A stretch of 64,000 bases of DNA, taken from assembly GCA_050180485.1 (NCBI GenBank), contig JBFXED010000023.1, positions 1 to 64,000 on the forward strand, written 5' to 3'. This DNA comes from CADEGL01 sp050180485. Lineage in GTDB: Bacteria > Pseudomonadota > Alphaproteobacteria > CADEGL01. A program made the position numbers and the translations under genes. Under the pieces are notes generated by a model. It had not been told where the DNA came from. It was given only the letters and a program-made list of their open reading frames with translations, and searched no databases. Positions within the stretch are counted from its first letter, which is position 1. Every line of letters starts with the position of its first letter. This document shows positions 46,927 to 55,406 of this stretch, piece after piece.

Positions 46927-48312
46927 TTAGATCAGTCCCTCGCCGTGCAGCCAGGCATGCGTGTCGTCTAGGGCACCGCTGAATCGCTCCAGTACGGAGG
47001 CGATCTCGTCTTCCTTAATGACGAGCGGTGGTGAGAAGGCAATCGAATCGCGCAAGGGCCGCAGGATCATGCCGCGCTCCTGGGCGAAATGCGCCAGCTT
47101 GGCGCCGACCGCATGGCGCGGGTCGAAGCTTTCCTTTGTCGCCTTGTCCTTCACCAGTTCGACCGCGCCGATCAGACCCACGCCGCGCACATTGCCGACC
47201 AGGGGATGATCCGCGAAGCGGCGCAAACCGTCCTGCAGCAGCGGCGACATCTTTCGGACATGGCCCAACATGTCGCGCTCGTCGTAGATCTTGAGCGTCT
47301 CCAGCGCCACCGCCGCGGCCACCGGATGGCCGCTATAGGTATAGCCGTGGCCGAACACGCCGACCTCGTCGCTGACGGCCATCAGCGCCTGGAAGATCGG
47401 CTCCGAAATCATCACGGCGGCGATGGGCAGATAGGAGGCCGATAATGCCTTGGCCATCGTCATCATGTCCGGCTTGATGCCGAAGGTCTCGCTGCCCCAA
47501 TAGTTGGCCGTGCGACCGAAGCCCGTGATCACCTCGTCGGCGATCATCAGCACGTCGTATTTCTTCAGCACCGGCTGGATCTTCTGGAAATATCCCTTCG
47601 GTGGGGGCACGGCGCCGCCCGCGCCCATCACTGGCTCGGCGATGAAGGCCGCGACGGTGTCCGGCCCTTCGTCCAGGATCAGCTTCTCCAGCTCCGCCGC
47701 CAGGCGCGTCGAGAACTCCTCCTCCGTCTCGCCCGGCAGGCCGAACTCGTAATGGTTCGCGCACGACGTGTGGCGGATGTTGGCGATCGGCAGGTCGAAG
47801 AATTTATGGATATGCGGCAAGCCGGTCAGGCTGCCAGCCGCGATGGTGACGCCGTGATAGCCTTTGAGCCGCGCGATAATCTTCTTCTTCTGCGGCCGGC
47901 CGATGGCGTTGTTGTAGTACCAGACCAGCTTGATCGCCGTGTCGTTGGCTTCCGAGCCCGAGCAGGTGAAGAACACCTTGGACATGGGCACGGGCGCCTT
48001 CTTGATCAGCGTCTCGGCCAGCGCGATGCCCGGCTCGTGCGCCTTGGCGCCGAATTGGTGATAGAACGGCAGCTTGCGCATCTCGCGCGCGGCTACCTCG
48101 ACCAGACGGTCCTCGCCGCCGAAGCCGAGCGAGGCGCTCCACAGCCCCGCCACGGCCTCGATATATTCCTTGCCGCTTTCGTCATAGACGCGGATGCCCT
48201 TGCCCTCGCGGATGATCAGAGAGCCTTCTGCCTGGTGGCGCTTGAAGTTGGTGAAGGGGTGCAGCGTGTAGGCGCGGTCGCGGGCGCTCAAGGAATTGGG
48301 CAGGGCGGTCAT
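46927..48312 (-). CDS. Class III aminotransferase (omega-amino acid type)
   Basis: This is about 461 residues and PLP-dependent. Signature parts are TCSGSEANDTAIKLVWYYNN, KKIIARLKGYHGVTIAAGSL, IADEVITGFGRTANYW and the Lys region MMTMAKALSASYLPIAAVMI. Members transfer amino groups from terminal amines (beta-alanine, putrescine, taurine, diaminobutyrate) to pyruvate or 2-oxoglutarate. ATG 48312 follows AGGAG. Two GCTAAT elements lie 75-102 bases upstream. The substrate is not determined. Confidence 0.92.
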   Translation of the reverse strand: MTALPNSLSARDRAYTLHPFTNFKRHQAEGSLIIREGKGIRVYDESGKEYIEAVAGLWSASLGFGGEDRLVEVAAREMRKLPFYHQFGAKAHEPGIALAETLIKKAPVPMSKVFFTCSGSEANDTAIKLVWYYNNAIGRPQKKKIIARLKGYHGVTIAAGSLTGLPHIHKFFDLPIANIRHTSCANHYEFGLPGETEEEFSTRLAAELEKLILDEGPDTVAAFIAEPVMGAGGAVPPPKGYFQKIQPVLKKYDVLMIADEVITGFGRTANYWGSETFGIKPDMMTMAKALSASYLPIAAVMISEPIFQALMAVSDEVGVFGHGYTYSGHPVAAAVALETLKIYDERDMLGHVRKMSPLLQDGLRRFADHPLVGNVRGVGLIGAVELVKDKATKESFDPRHAVGAKLAHFAQERGMILRPLRDSIAFSPPLVIKEDEIASVLERFSGALDDTHAWLHGEGLI

Positions 48313-48386
48313 GGCTTGGCTCCTCTCCATCCGGCGGCGGGCGGCCCCATCAGCCTACGCCCTGCGCGCCCATGCAAGCGACAGTT

Positions 48387-48414
48387 GCTAATCACGCGCA
48401 TCAGCCGCGCTAAT
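48387..48414. promoter_or_regulatory. Paired GCTAAT elements before the aminotransferase gene
   Basis: GCTAAT occurs at 48387-48392 and 48409-48414, 22 bases apart start to start, about two helical turns on one DNA face. The second is followed by GCC, as in the palindrome at 45208 and in the copy at 50002-50010 upstream of the rhodanese gene. This suggests a common regulator, the GcvA-like LysR being the candidate. Confidence 0.4.
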
Positions 48415-48418
48415 GCCG

Positions 48419-49522
48419 TCACGCGATCTCCACCACCGGCTTGCCCAGCGCGTCCATGCGCGGGCGGATGCCCAGGCCCGGTGCGCCCGTGGCCGCGATG
48501 CCCGCGCCCTGGCGGCGCGGCGCGCCGTCGGCCGTGACCGTGGTGACGTAGCTGTTGAAGTCCGAAACGCCGAAGCGCAGAGCCTCCGGCGTTGAATGGG
48601 CGAAATGGGCGATGGTCGCGGTGGCCACGTCCGAGCCCCAGGTGTCCTCGATGATCATGGGGATGCCCAGATGCACACACAAATCGCGCATCCGCCGCGC
48701 CTTGGTCAGGCCGCCCACACGGCCGAGCTTGATGTTCACCACGTCGGCGCCGCCGTCCTGGTGCAGGCGCAGCAGCATGGACAGCGAATCGATGCACTCG
48801 TCCATCACGAAGGGATGGTCGGTGCGCCGCCGGATCGACAGGTTCTCCTCGTAGGAGAAGCAGGGCTGCTCGATATAGACGTCGATGTCGCGCACGGCGC
48901 GCACCACGCGCGCGGCTTGGTGCATCAGCCAGCCGGTGTTGGCGTCGGCGTCCAGGATGTCGCCGGGTTCCAGCATCTTGGCCGCCAAGCGGATGCGCGC
49001 GATATCCTCGTCGGGGTCGCCGCCGACCTTGAGCTGGAAGCGGTTGATGCCCTCGGCGCGCAGGGCCTTGACCTGCCGGGCCATCACCTCAGGCGTGTCC
49101 TGCGAGATGGCGCGATAGAGCGCGACGGAGTCGCCGAAGCGCCCGCCCAGCAGGGTCGACAGCGGTGTGCGTGCCTCCTGGCCCAGGATGTCCCAGCAGG
49201 CGATGTCCAACGCGCTTTTGACGTAAGGATGGCCTTTCAGCGCCGTGTCCATCAGCGCCTCGACCTTCGCCGTCTCGCGCGGATCGGCGCCGATCAAATG
49301 CGGCCCCAGCTCCGCGATGCCCGCGCGCACGCCGGCCGCATAGGCGGGGCCATAGAAATTGCCCAGCGGGCAGGCTTCGCCCGCACCGACCAGGCCCGTG
49401 TTCGTCTCGACCAGCACGATGGTCGAATCGAGTGTGTCGATGGAGTTACCGCCGAACATGTTCCAGCGCCCGCCGGCCAGCGGCAGGGCGACGCGATAGG
49501 CGCGGATGCGCGCGATCTTCAC
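48419..49522 (-). CDS. Enolase-superfamily dehydratase/epimerase (hydroxyproline or hydroxyproline-betaine type)
   Basis: This is about 367 residues from a GTG that overlaps the rhodanese stop (GTGA). Catalytic features of the mandelate racemase group are K165 (FQLKVGGDPDEDIARI), metal ligands D193 (DADANTGW), E218 (IEQPCFSYEE) and D241 (MDECID), and K265 (VVNIKLGRVGGLTKARRMRD). By remembered family sequences this matches cis-3-hydroxy-L-proline dehydratase and 4-hydroxyproline betaine 2-epimerase, which share the K163/K265 pair. The neighbouring reductase-like and Rieske genes fit either. Which reaction it performs is undecided. Confidence 0.8.
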   Translation of the reverse strand: MKIARIRAYRVALPLAGGRWNMFGGNSIDTLDSTIVLVETNTGLVGAGEACPLGNFYGPAYAAGVRAGIAELGPHLIGADPRETAKVEALMDTALKGHPYVKSALDIACWDILGQEARTPLSTLLGGRFGDSVALYRAISQDTPEVMARQVKALRAEGINRFQLKVGGDPDEDIARIRLAAKMLEPGDILDADANTGWLMHQAARVVRAVRDIDVYIEQPCFSYEENLSIRRRTDHPFVMDECIDSLSMLLRLHQDGGADVVNIKLGRVGGLTKARRMRDLCVHLGIPMIIEDTWGSDVATATIAHFAHSTPEALRFGVSDFNSYVTTVTADGAPRRQGAGIAATGAPGLGIRPRMDALGKPVVEIA

Positions 49523-49941
49523 GATGTCTTCTCCTTCGTTTCTCGTTCCGTGCGCGCGGCGGCGCTTTCGACCGGCCCGCCCGCCTCGCGCCAGGCGCCG
49601 AAGCCGCCCGCGATGTGACAGACGGGCGCGAGGCCCATGCGTTGCGCCGTCTGGGCCGACAGCGCCGAGCGCCAGCCGGCGGAGCAATAGAAGACGAAGC
49701 GTTTTCCGGAGGCGAAGACCGGCTTGTGATAGGGGCTGGTCGGATCGATCCAGAATTCCAGGTTGCCGCGCGGCATGTGGAAGGCGCCGGGCACGGCGCC
49801 GTCGCGCTCGATTTCCAGCCAGTCGCGCAGATCGACGAACACCGTGTCGTCGCGCCCCAGCCGCGCCATGGCCTCGGCGGGCGTCAGTTCCTCGATCTCG
49901 CGCCGCGCGCCGTCCAGCAGCGTCTTGTGGTCGATGGCCAT
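49519..49941 (-). CDS. Rhodanese-domain protein
   Basis: This is about 140 residues and a single rhodanese domain. It has LTPAEAMARLGRDDTVFVDL and RDWLEIERDGAVPGAFHMPR, with the active-site loop FVFYCSAGWRSALSAQTAQR containing the catalytic Cys. It ends CHIAGGFGAWREAGGP. Rhodaneses transfer sulfane sulfur; single-domain members next to catabolic genes often have unknown roles. Its stop overlaps the enolase-superfamily start. ATG 49941 is the conserved start region; a GTAGC-type leader upstream is unlikely to be coding. Confidence 0.88.
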   Translation of the reverse strand: MAIDHKTLLDGARREIEELTPAEAMARLGRDDTVFVDLRDWLEIERDGAVPGAFHMPRGNLEFWIDPTSPYHKPVFASGKRFVFYCSAGWRSALSAQTAQRMGLAPVCHIAGGFGAWREAGGPVESAAARTERETKEKTS

Positions 49942-50001
49942 GGCGATTCTCCCCGCCCATCTTGGCGGTTCCGCCGATGCCGCTGTCAATCTATGAGCGC
50001 T

Positions 50002-50010
50002 GCTAATGCC
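50002..50010. promoter_or_regulatory. GCTAATGCC element before the rhodanese operon
   Basis: GCTAATGCC lies 61 bases upstream of the rhodanese start, on the same strand orientation as the copies at 48409 and 45217. It is a single half-site; I see no clear second half next to it. Control by the GcvA-like regulator is a hypothesis. Confidence 0.35.
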
Positions 50011-50085
50011 CGTGGATGGCGGATAAGTTCAGCTTTGGCGACGCCGCGTGGGACTTTGCGCTAGAAGCACACTCCTTATCCGCGC

Positions 50086-50114
50086 CCTCATGCTTCGACA
50101 GGCTCAGCATGAGG
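50086..50114 (+). repeat. 29-bp palindromic element, copy A
   Basis: The arms CCTCATGCT (50086-50094) and AGCATGAGG (50106-50114) are perfect inverted repeats around the core TCGACAGGCTC. The same architecture recurs inverted 43 bases downstream. CTTCGACAGGCTCAG-type palindromes are dispersed intergenic repeats in many alphaproteobacterial genomes. Confidence 0.75.
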
Positions 50115-50128
50115 ATTGATGAAAGCGC

Positions 50129-50157
50129 CCTCACCCTGAGCCCGTCGAAGGGTGAGG
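50129..50157 (-). repeat. 29-bp palindromic element, copy B (inverted)
   Basis: The arms CCTCACCCT (50129-50137) and AGGGTGAGG (50149-50157) surround GAGCCCGTCGA, which is the reverse complement of the copy A core with one change. The arms differ from copy A but stay perfectly paired, showing compensatory change and hence selection or copying as a hairpin. It ends 20 bases before the next gene start. Confidence 0.75.
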
Positions 50158-50176
50158 TCCGCAAGGGAGACGGTTC

Positions 50177-51154
50177 ATGGCCATCACGCTCGGTAAGGAA
50201 ATGCTCTACCTCTCGCGCGCGGACGTGGAGCGCTGCGCGATCACGGCCAAGGAGATGAACGCCGCCATCGATGCCATGTTCGCGGCCAAGGCGGCGGGCA
50301 CGGCGGCGACCAAGCCCAAGCTTGCCTTTTTCCAGCCCGGCGGACGCAGCTTCCGCGCCAAGGCGGGCGTGATGGAGACGCCGCCCTATGCCGCGATCAA
50401 ATGGTTCGGCTATTACGCGGGCAATGCCGCGCGCGGCGTGCCGGACTTCCTGCCGCTGATGATCGTCAACGAGACCGAAACCGGCCTGCCGGTCTGCGTG
50501 ATGGACGGATCATGGCTGTCGGGCATGCGCACGGCGTCCTTCTCGGCCGTGGCGGCCAAGCATCTCGCGCGAAAGGAATCGGCCAGCATCGGCTTCGTGG
50601 CCTGCGGCGCCCAGGCGCGGATGAATCTGGAGACGCTGTCGGCGGAGTTTTCCATCAAACGCCTCGTTTGCTACAGCCGCCGCGCCGAGACGGCGGAGCG
50701 CTTCGCCGCCGAAGCGCGCGCCAAGGGCTTCGAGGCGCATGTCGCGCGCAGCCCGCGCGAGGCCGTCGAAGGCCAGGACATCGTCGTCACCAGCGTGCCG
50801 CACATGGCGGTGGGCGACTTGACGCTCGACGCCGCGTGGCTGTCGCCCGGCAGCTATGCCGCCATGGTCGATCTGGGTTACAGCTGGAACGCGAAGAGCA
50901 TCGAGGCGTTGGATCACGTGTCGACCGACGACCACGAGCAGAGCGCGCCCGGCGGGCCGGAGCGGCTCAACTACGACAAGCCGTACGACTCCGAGATTTC
51001 TGAACTGGTGGCGGGAAAGAAATCCGGCCGCCGAAACGCCAGCGAGCGCACCGCCCTTATCTTCTCCGGCATCGGCCTCGGCGACGTCGCCGCTGCGGCG
51101 CTGATCTACGAGCGCGCGGTCGCAAAGGGGATCGGGCAGGTGTTGGCGCTGTAG
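50177..51154 (+). CDS. Ornithine cyclodeaminase/mu-crystallin family reductase
   Basis: This 325-residue protein has the OCD-family body: FQPGGRSFRAKAGVMETPPY, substrate-site AIKWFGYYAGNAARGVPDFL, GSWLSGMRTASFSAVAAKHL and a dinucleotide fold with IGFVACGAQARMNLETL. Family members include ornithine cyclodeaminase, 1-pyrroline-2-carboxylate reductase and EutC of ectoine use. Next to a hydroxyproline-type dehydratase, reduction of 1-pyrroline-2-carboxylate to L-proline is the most attractive role; this is inferred from context. It starts behind GCAAGGGAG. Confidence 0.85.
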   Translation: MAITLGKEMLYLSRADVERCAITAKEMNAAIDAMFAAKAAGTAATKPKLAFFQPGGRSFRAKAGVMETPPYAAIKWFGYYAGNAARGVPDFLPLMIVNETETGLPVCVMDGSWLSGMRTASFSAVAAKHLARKESASIGFVACGAQARMNLETLSAEFSIKRLVCYSRRAETAERFAAEARAKGFEAHVARSPREAVEGQDIVVTSVPHMAVGDLTLDAAWLSPGSYAAMVDLGYSWNAKSIEALDHVSTDDHEQSAPGGPERLNYDKPYDSEISELVAGKKSGRRNASERTALIFSGIGLGDVAAAALIYERAVAKGIGQVLAL

Positions 51155-51214
51155 TCACCGGCGCCGCAAGTCACATCGTCCAGCTTCCCCGCAAAGCGCT
51201 CCGAGCCGCGAAGA

Positions 51215-52456
51215 TCAGCGCCGCGCGCGCTTCTTGGCCGGCGCGCGGTGCGCGGTCGGGCGTTTGGCTTTGGACGCGGCCTTCGCGCGGCGGGGTGCGC
51301 TCGCAGTCTTCTTCTTCGGCTCATCCAGAACGTGATCTAGCACCCATTTGGCGATGTCGTGCACGACCGGCTCGTGCCAAGAGAAGCGGCCGGGCGAGGA
51401 CAGCGAGGAGTTCAGCCCGGCCTGCTGCTTCTCGGAGATGTCGTTGTCCTCGGGCAGCGATTTGTCCCAGCGCTTGTAATAGTACTTCACCGTGTCCTGG
51501 AAATCGTTGCGTTGGACCGTTGCGCGCGGGAAGCACGAGCCGACGACAACCTTGGTCTTGGCGGGGCCCATGGGGAATTGCTGCAGCCACCACATGGTGT
51601 CCTGGGTGCAGGCGAAGAAGGTCTGCGGATAGATCGCCATGAAATAGGTGCCGCGGGCCGGGCGTCCGGTCAGGTTCGTCGGCGCGGGGAAGGCGTGGGC
51701 GGCGTCCTCGGGCAGGACGGCGATGGTGCGCGGGGCCTCCATGTGAAGGCCGCGCCATTGGCCCGTGCAGGGGACGTCTTCCATGCTCTGCGCGCCGATC
51801 GACTGCCGGTGCACGACGGGCGTGTGGTACTCCTCCATCGCGTTCTCGAGAAAGAGCTTCCAGTTGCAATCCAGGACGTATTCCTTCCGGCGCACGCAGA
51901 CATAGTCTTTGAAGTTATAGGGCGCCATTTCCTCGGGAAGATTGCCGAGGAACTTCTTCAGCGGTTCGGGCCTGGGGTCGAGCGAGGCGAAGATGAATCC
52001 GTCCCAGGTGTCGACCGAGATCTTGGCCAACCCATAGCGCGCGCGGTCGAATACGCGCGTCTTCTCCATCCCGGCGGTGCCGATCAGGTTGCCGTTCAGC
52101 GCGTAGACCCAGCCGTGATAGGGGCAGGAGATGGCGCGGCAGTTGCCCTTGCCCTCCAGCATCTTGGCGCCGCGGTGCCGGCAGGTGTTGGCATAGCCGC
52201 GGATGCGGCCATCCTTGTCGCGCAGCACGATCAGCGGCTCGCCGCATAGGTCGAAGGTCATATAGTCGCCGGGATTCGGAATCTCATCCACGCGGCCCAG
52301 GAAATTCCAGGTCTTGCGGAAGATGCGCTCCACCTCGCGGTCGTAGAATTCCTGCGAGGTATAGCACCAGGGCGGCAGCGTCTCGGCTTCCAGCAGGGGC
52401 TTGCCGCGCACGTTCCTGTAGTGGCTGGCATCGAAGATATCGACGAAAGCGTTCAT
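51215..52456 (-). CDS. Rieske-type oxygenase alpha subunit with a basic C-terminal tail
   Basis: This 413-residue protein has the Rieske ligands C92/H94 and C111/H114 (TCRHRGAKML ... SCPYHGW). The mononuclear iron site region NWKLFLENAMEEYHTPVVHR has H211 and H216. It resembles aromatic-ring and betaine-demethylating oxygenases. From about residue 379 it has a Lys/Ala/Arg/Pro tail (KKKTASAPRRAKAASKAKRP) of 35 residues not usual in the family. No reductase or ferredoxin gene is seen nearby. It is divergent from the DoeA/EutD-like gene. Confidence 0.9.
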   Translation of the reverse strand: MNAFVDIFDASHYRNVRGKPLLEAETLPPWCYTSQEFYDREVERIFRKTWNFLGRVDEIPNPGDYMTFDLCGEPLIVLRDKDGRIRGYANTCRHRGAKMLEGKGNCRAISCPYHGWVYALNGNLIGTAGMEKTRVFDRARYGLAKISVDTWDGFIFASLDPRPEPLKKFLGNLPEEMAPYNFKDYVCVRRKEYVLDCNWKLFLENAMEEYHTPVVHRQSIGAQSMEDVPCTGQWRGLHMEAPRTIAVLPEDAAHAFPAPTNLTGRPARGTYFMAIYPQTFFACTQDTMWWLQQFPMGPAKTKVVVGSCFPRATVQRNDFQDTVKYYYKRWDKSLPEDNDISEKQQAGLNSSLSSPGRFSWHEPVVHDIAKWVLDHVLDEPKKKTASAPRRAKAASKAKRPTAHRAPAKKRARR

Positions 52457-52661
52457 TGCTGTCCTCCCAGCGCGTCGAATCCCATCCCGTCGACCAAAAT
52501 CATGGCACGACCCGTGCCTCGAATGCCAGGGTCGGCCGGTGAGGTTATTTTAGTAGCTTTATCATATGGCGGCTACCGGCATGGGGCGTCCGATTCGCGC
52601 ATTCCCGCTGGGGTCCCCTAGAATGGGGCGCGACCCGAGGCTCACAGGCGATGGGGCAGCG

Positions 52662-53831
52662 ATGATTTTCGAAGCGTCGGAATACGCGGGCCGGTTGAAG
52701 CGGGTCCGTGCGCGCATGGCGCGGCAGGGCATCGACCTATTGGTCGAATCCGATCCCGCCAACATGTTCTATCTCACCGGCTATGACGGCTGGAGCTTCT
52801 ACATCCCCCAGGCCGTGATCCTGCCGGTGGGGGAGGAGGAGCCGCTCTGGATCGGCCGCGGTTTGGACGTCAATGGCGCGCGGTTCACGTCGTGGCTCAA
52901 GCGCGGGAACATCCTGGCCTATCCGGAAGATCTGTTCGAGCGGGCGGATCGGCATCCGATGCAGTTCTTCGCGGCCGAGATCGAGCGGCGCGGCTGGGGC
53001 AGAGGTGTGGTCGGCATCGCGCGCGATTGCCAGGCCATGACCACGCGCTCGCGCGACGCGCTGATGGCGGCGCTGCCGAATGCGCGCTTCAAGGACAGCG
53101 ATGGCGTGGTGAACTGGGAGCGGCTGGTGAAGTCGCCTGCCGAGTTGGCTTATATGCGCGATGCCGCGCGCATCACCGAGCGTCTGATGGCGGCGTTCTT
53201 CGAATCCGTGCGGCCGGGCGTGCGCGAGTGCGACGCGGCCGCCCTCGTGCAGAAGGTGGCGACCGAGGGCACGCCGGAATTCGCGGGCGACTATCCGGCC
53301 TCGATCCCGTTCTTCGCCTGCGGACCCAACACGGCGACGACGCATTTGACCTGGAGCGAACGGCGCTTCGGCGCGAACGAGACGGCCATCCTCCAAGCGT
53401 CTGGCGTGCGCCGCCGCTACCACGCCCCCATGGCGCGCACGATGCAGCTCGGCAAACCGCCGGCGAAACTGATCGAGATGGACAAGATCGTGCGCGGCGG
53501 CATGGACGAAACCATGGCGGCGGCCAAGCCGGGACAAACTTGCGAGGCTGTCGAGGCGGTCTGGCGCGCGGCGCTGGCGCGCCACGGCCTGACCAAGGAA
53601 TCGCGCATCGCCTATCCGGTCGGCATCGGCTATCCGCCCGACTGGGGCGAGCGCACGGCCAGCTTCCGCCCTGGCGACAAGACCGTCCTGGCGCCGGACA
53701 TGACGTTCCACCTGTTCCTGGGTATGTGGATGGAGGATTGGGGCTTCGCGGTCAGCGAGACGATCCGCGTCACGGAACGGGGGGCCGAGGCGCTGGCGTC
53801 GGTGCCGCGGGCGCTGCGCGTCGAGGGTTAG
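52662..53831 (+). CDS. M24-family hydrolase, ectoine hydrolase (DoeA/EutD)-like
   Basis: This is about 389 residues of the creatinase/prolidase fold. It has MIFEASEYAGRLKRVRARMA, TDPANM-like SDPANMFYLTGYDGWSFYIP, a C-terminal YPPDWGERTASFRPGDKTVL and TFHLFLGMWMEDWGF. These match DoeA/EutD ectoine hydrolases better than prolidases; the usual two-Asp metal motif is replaced by RRRYHAPMARTMQLG. The true substrate may be another cyclic amidine or amide, since no DoeB deacetylase is present. ATG 52662 matches family N-termini; the open frame from 52566 is an unneeded extension. Confidence 0.82.
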   Translation: MIFEASEYAGRLKRVRARMARQGIDLLVESDPANMFYLTGYDGWSFYIPQAVILPVGEEEPLWIGRGLDVNGARFTSWLKRGNILAYPEDLFERADRHPMQFFAAEIERRGWGRGVVGIARDCQAMTTRSRDALMAALPNARFKDSDGVVNWERLVKSPAELAYMRDAARITERLMAAFFESVRPGVRECDAAALVQKVATEGTPEFAGDYPASIPFFACGPNTATTHLTWSERRFGANETAILQASGVRRRYHAPMARTMQLGKPPAKLIEMDKIVRGGMDETMAAAKPGQTCEAVEAVWRAALARHGLTKESRIAYPVGIGYPPDWGERTASFRPGDKTVLAPDMTFHLFLGMWMEDWGFAVSETIRVTERGAEALASVPRALRVEG

Positions 53832-53926
53832 CGCATCATGGTAGGGTGCCAGCGTTCGGCATATCTTGATTGTCGATTGCTTCGTGGCGGCGGCCCATCG
53901 AAGGGTGGCGGCTGAGCGAGTAGTGA

Positions 53927-55306
53927 ATGTCCCGTCAATTGATCTTGCTGTGCGGAGCTGCGGTTTTGGGGCCGGCTGCGGCGGCCTGGGGGCAGGAAGC
54001 ACCCGAGGACACGCAAGCCCTGCGCGCGCAAATCGACCGCCTGCGGGAACGGCTTGACGCCCTTGAGCGCGGTGTCGCGGCGCCGATAGCCCCGGCGCTG
54101 GGGCCCGCCTCCGCGGTGACGGGCGGCGGCTTCCCAGGTTCCTGGCGCCTGCCGGGCTCCGACACGTCCATGTCTTTCAGCGGCTATGCGAAGGCAGACT
54201 CCTTTTTCACCTTCAACGCGCCCAGTGACGCGATCGGCGATTCCTTCGTCCTCTCCAATATCCCGCTGAAAGGTTCGGCTGCGAACAGTCAGGGCGGCGA
54301 CTACCGCATGCATTCGCGCCAGTCGCGTATCCGCTTCGACACCGACACGCCGACCGACTGGGGAAGGCTACAGACCCGAATCGAAGGCGACTTCTTCGGT
54401 CGCAACAACGATCAGCAGAGCACGACGTCGTTCTCATTCCGCATGCACCAGGCTTTCGCGCGGCTGGGGCCGGTGTTGGCCGGACAAGTCGCGTCGACCT
54501 TCGAGGACGACGATACCGAACCCGAGATGATCGACAACTTTGGCGCCGCAGGCGATTCCGACGTGCGCCAGGCCATGGTCCGCTACACGGCGCAGTTCGA
54601 TGCGGGTTTTCACCTCGATGCGGCCTTCGAGAACCCGTTCGCCAGCGTGGCGACCCCGACCGGCGCGGCCATCACCATCAGCCCCAACATGATCGACCGC
54701 ATGCCCGATACGATCCTGCGCCTGCGCTACAAGGGCACTTGGGGTGCGGTCAACGCCTCGGGCGTCATGCGTTATTTCGAATACGACGACGGCGTCGGCG
54801 GCACGGCCTCGGCGGTTGGCGGCGGCGGGCATCTGGGCGCGCACGCCAAGCTGTGGGACAAGGACATGATCGGGTTCAATTTCAACGGCGGCCCCGGTCT
54901 CGGCCGCTACATTCAGACCACCAACACCTCTCCCGAGACGAACGCGGTCTGCCCTGGCAATCCCAACACCGCGTTCACGCCCGGTTGCCCGGTCGATCTG
55001 ACCGTCAACACGGTCTATGGCGGCTGGCTTCAGTACACCCATTATTGGGCCGACAACTGGCACTCCAACGCGATCTACGGCTACATGCACGCGGACATTC
55101 CGGTCGCGCAGTTGGGCGCGGGCGCCAATGGCCTGTCGCGCAACATCCAGAGCACGGCCGTGAACCTGATCTGGAACCCGGTTCCTAAAGTGATGTTCGG
55201 CCTGGAATACATGGCCGGATGGCGCTATGTCGCCCGCGCGGCGCCGGGCACGCAAGACTACGGCACCGCCAGCCGTCTGCAGCTTGGCATGCGCTACGGC
55301 TTTTAG
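53927..55306 (+). CDS. DcaP-type outer-membrane porin
   Basis: This 459-residue protein has a signal peptide (LILLCGAAVLGPAAAAWGQE), a short coiled coil (TQALRAQIDRLRERLDALER) and a barrel beginning SMSFSGYAKADSFFTF and ending LQLGMRYGF with terminal Phe. The order coiled coil then barrel is that of DcaP-like trimeric porins, which pass dicarboxylic acids and other anions. Placed after the catabolic genes it could admit their substrate. ATG 53927 follows a weak GCGAG site. Confidence 0.8.
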   Translation: MSRQLILLCGAAVLGPAAAAWGQEAPEDTQALRAQIDRLRERLDALERGVAAPIAPALGPASAVTGGGFPGSWRLPGSDTSMSFSGYAKADSFFTFNAPSDAIGDSFVLSNIPLKGSAANSQGGDYRMHSRQSRIRFDTDTPTDWGRLQTRIEGDFFGRNNDQQSTTSFSFRMHQAFARLGPVLAGQVASTFEDDDTEPEMIDNFGAAGDSDVRQAMVRYTAQFDAGFHLDAAFENPFASVATPTGAAITISPNMIDRMPDTILRLRYKGTWGAVNASGVMRYFEYDDGVGGTASAVGGGGHLGAHAKLWDKDMIGFNFNGGPGLGRYIQTTNTSPETNAVCPGNPNTAFTPGCPVDLTVNTVYGGWLQYTHYWADNWHSNAIYGYMHADIPVAQLGAGANGLSRNIQSTAVNLIWNPVPKVMFGLEYMAGWRYVARAAPGTQDYGTASRLQLGMRYGF

Positions 55307-55406
55307 ATATCCAGTGGCTCCGTGCCTCTGAAAATCGCTACAGCTTCCCGATCCGCCAGGCTAGGTTGGTGACCGTTGCGACGCGTTCAACCCAGTGAGA
55401 TTTCCC

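Noticed and set aside
49942..50176. Structured leader (riboswitch) before the OCD-family gene.
   Set aside because: The structure is fully explained by the two 29-bp palindromic repeats; no known aptamer motif is seen.
52566..52661. Extended N-terminus of the M24-family hydrolase.
   Set aside because: DoeA/EutD proteins begin at the equivalent of MIFEASEYAGRL; the extra 32 residues overlap the divergent promoter.
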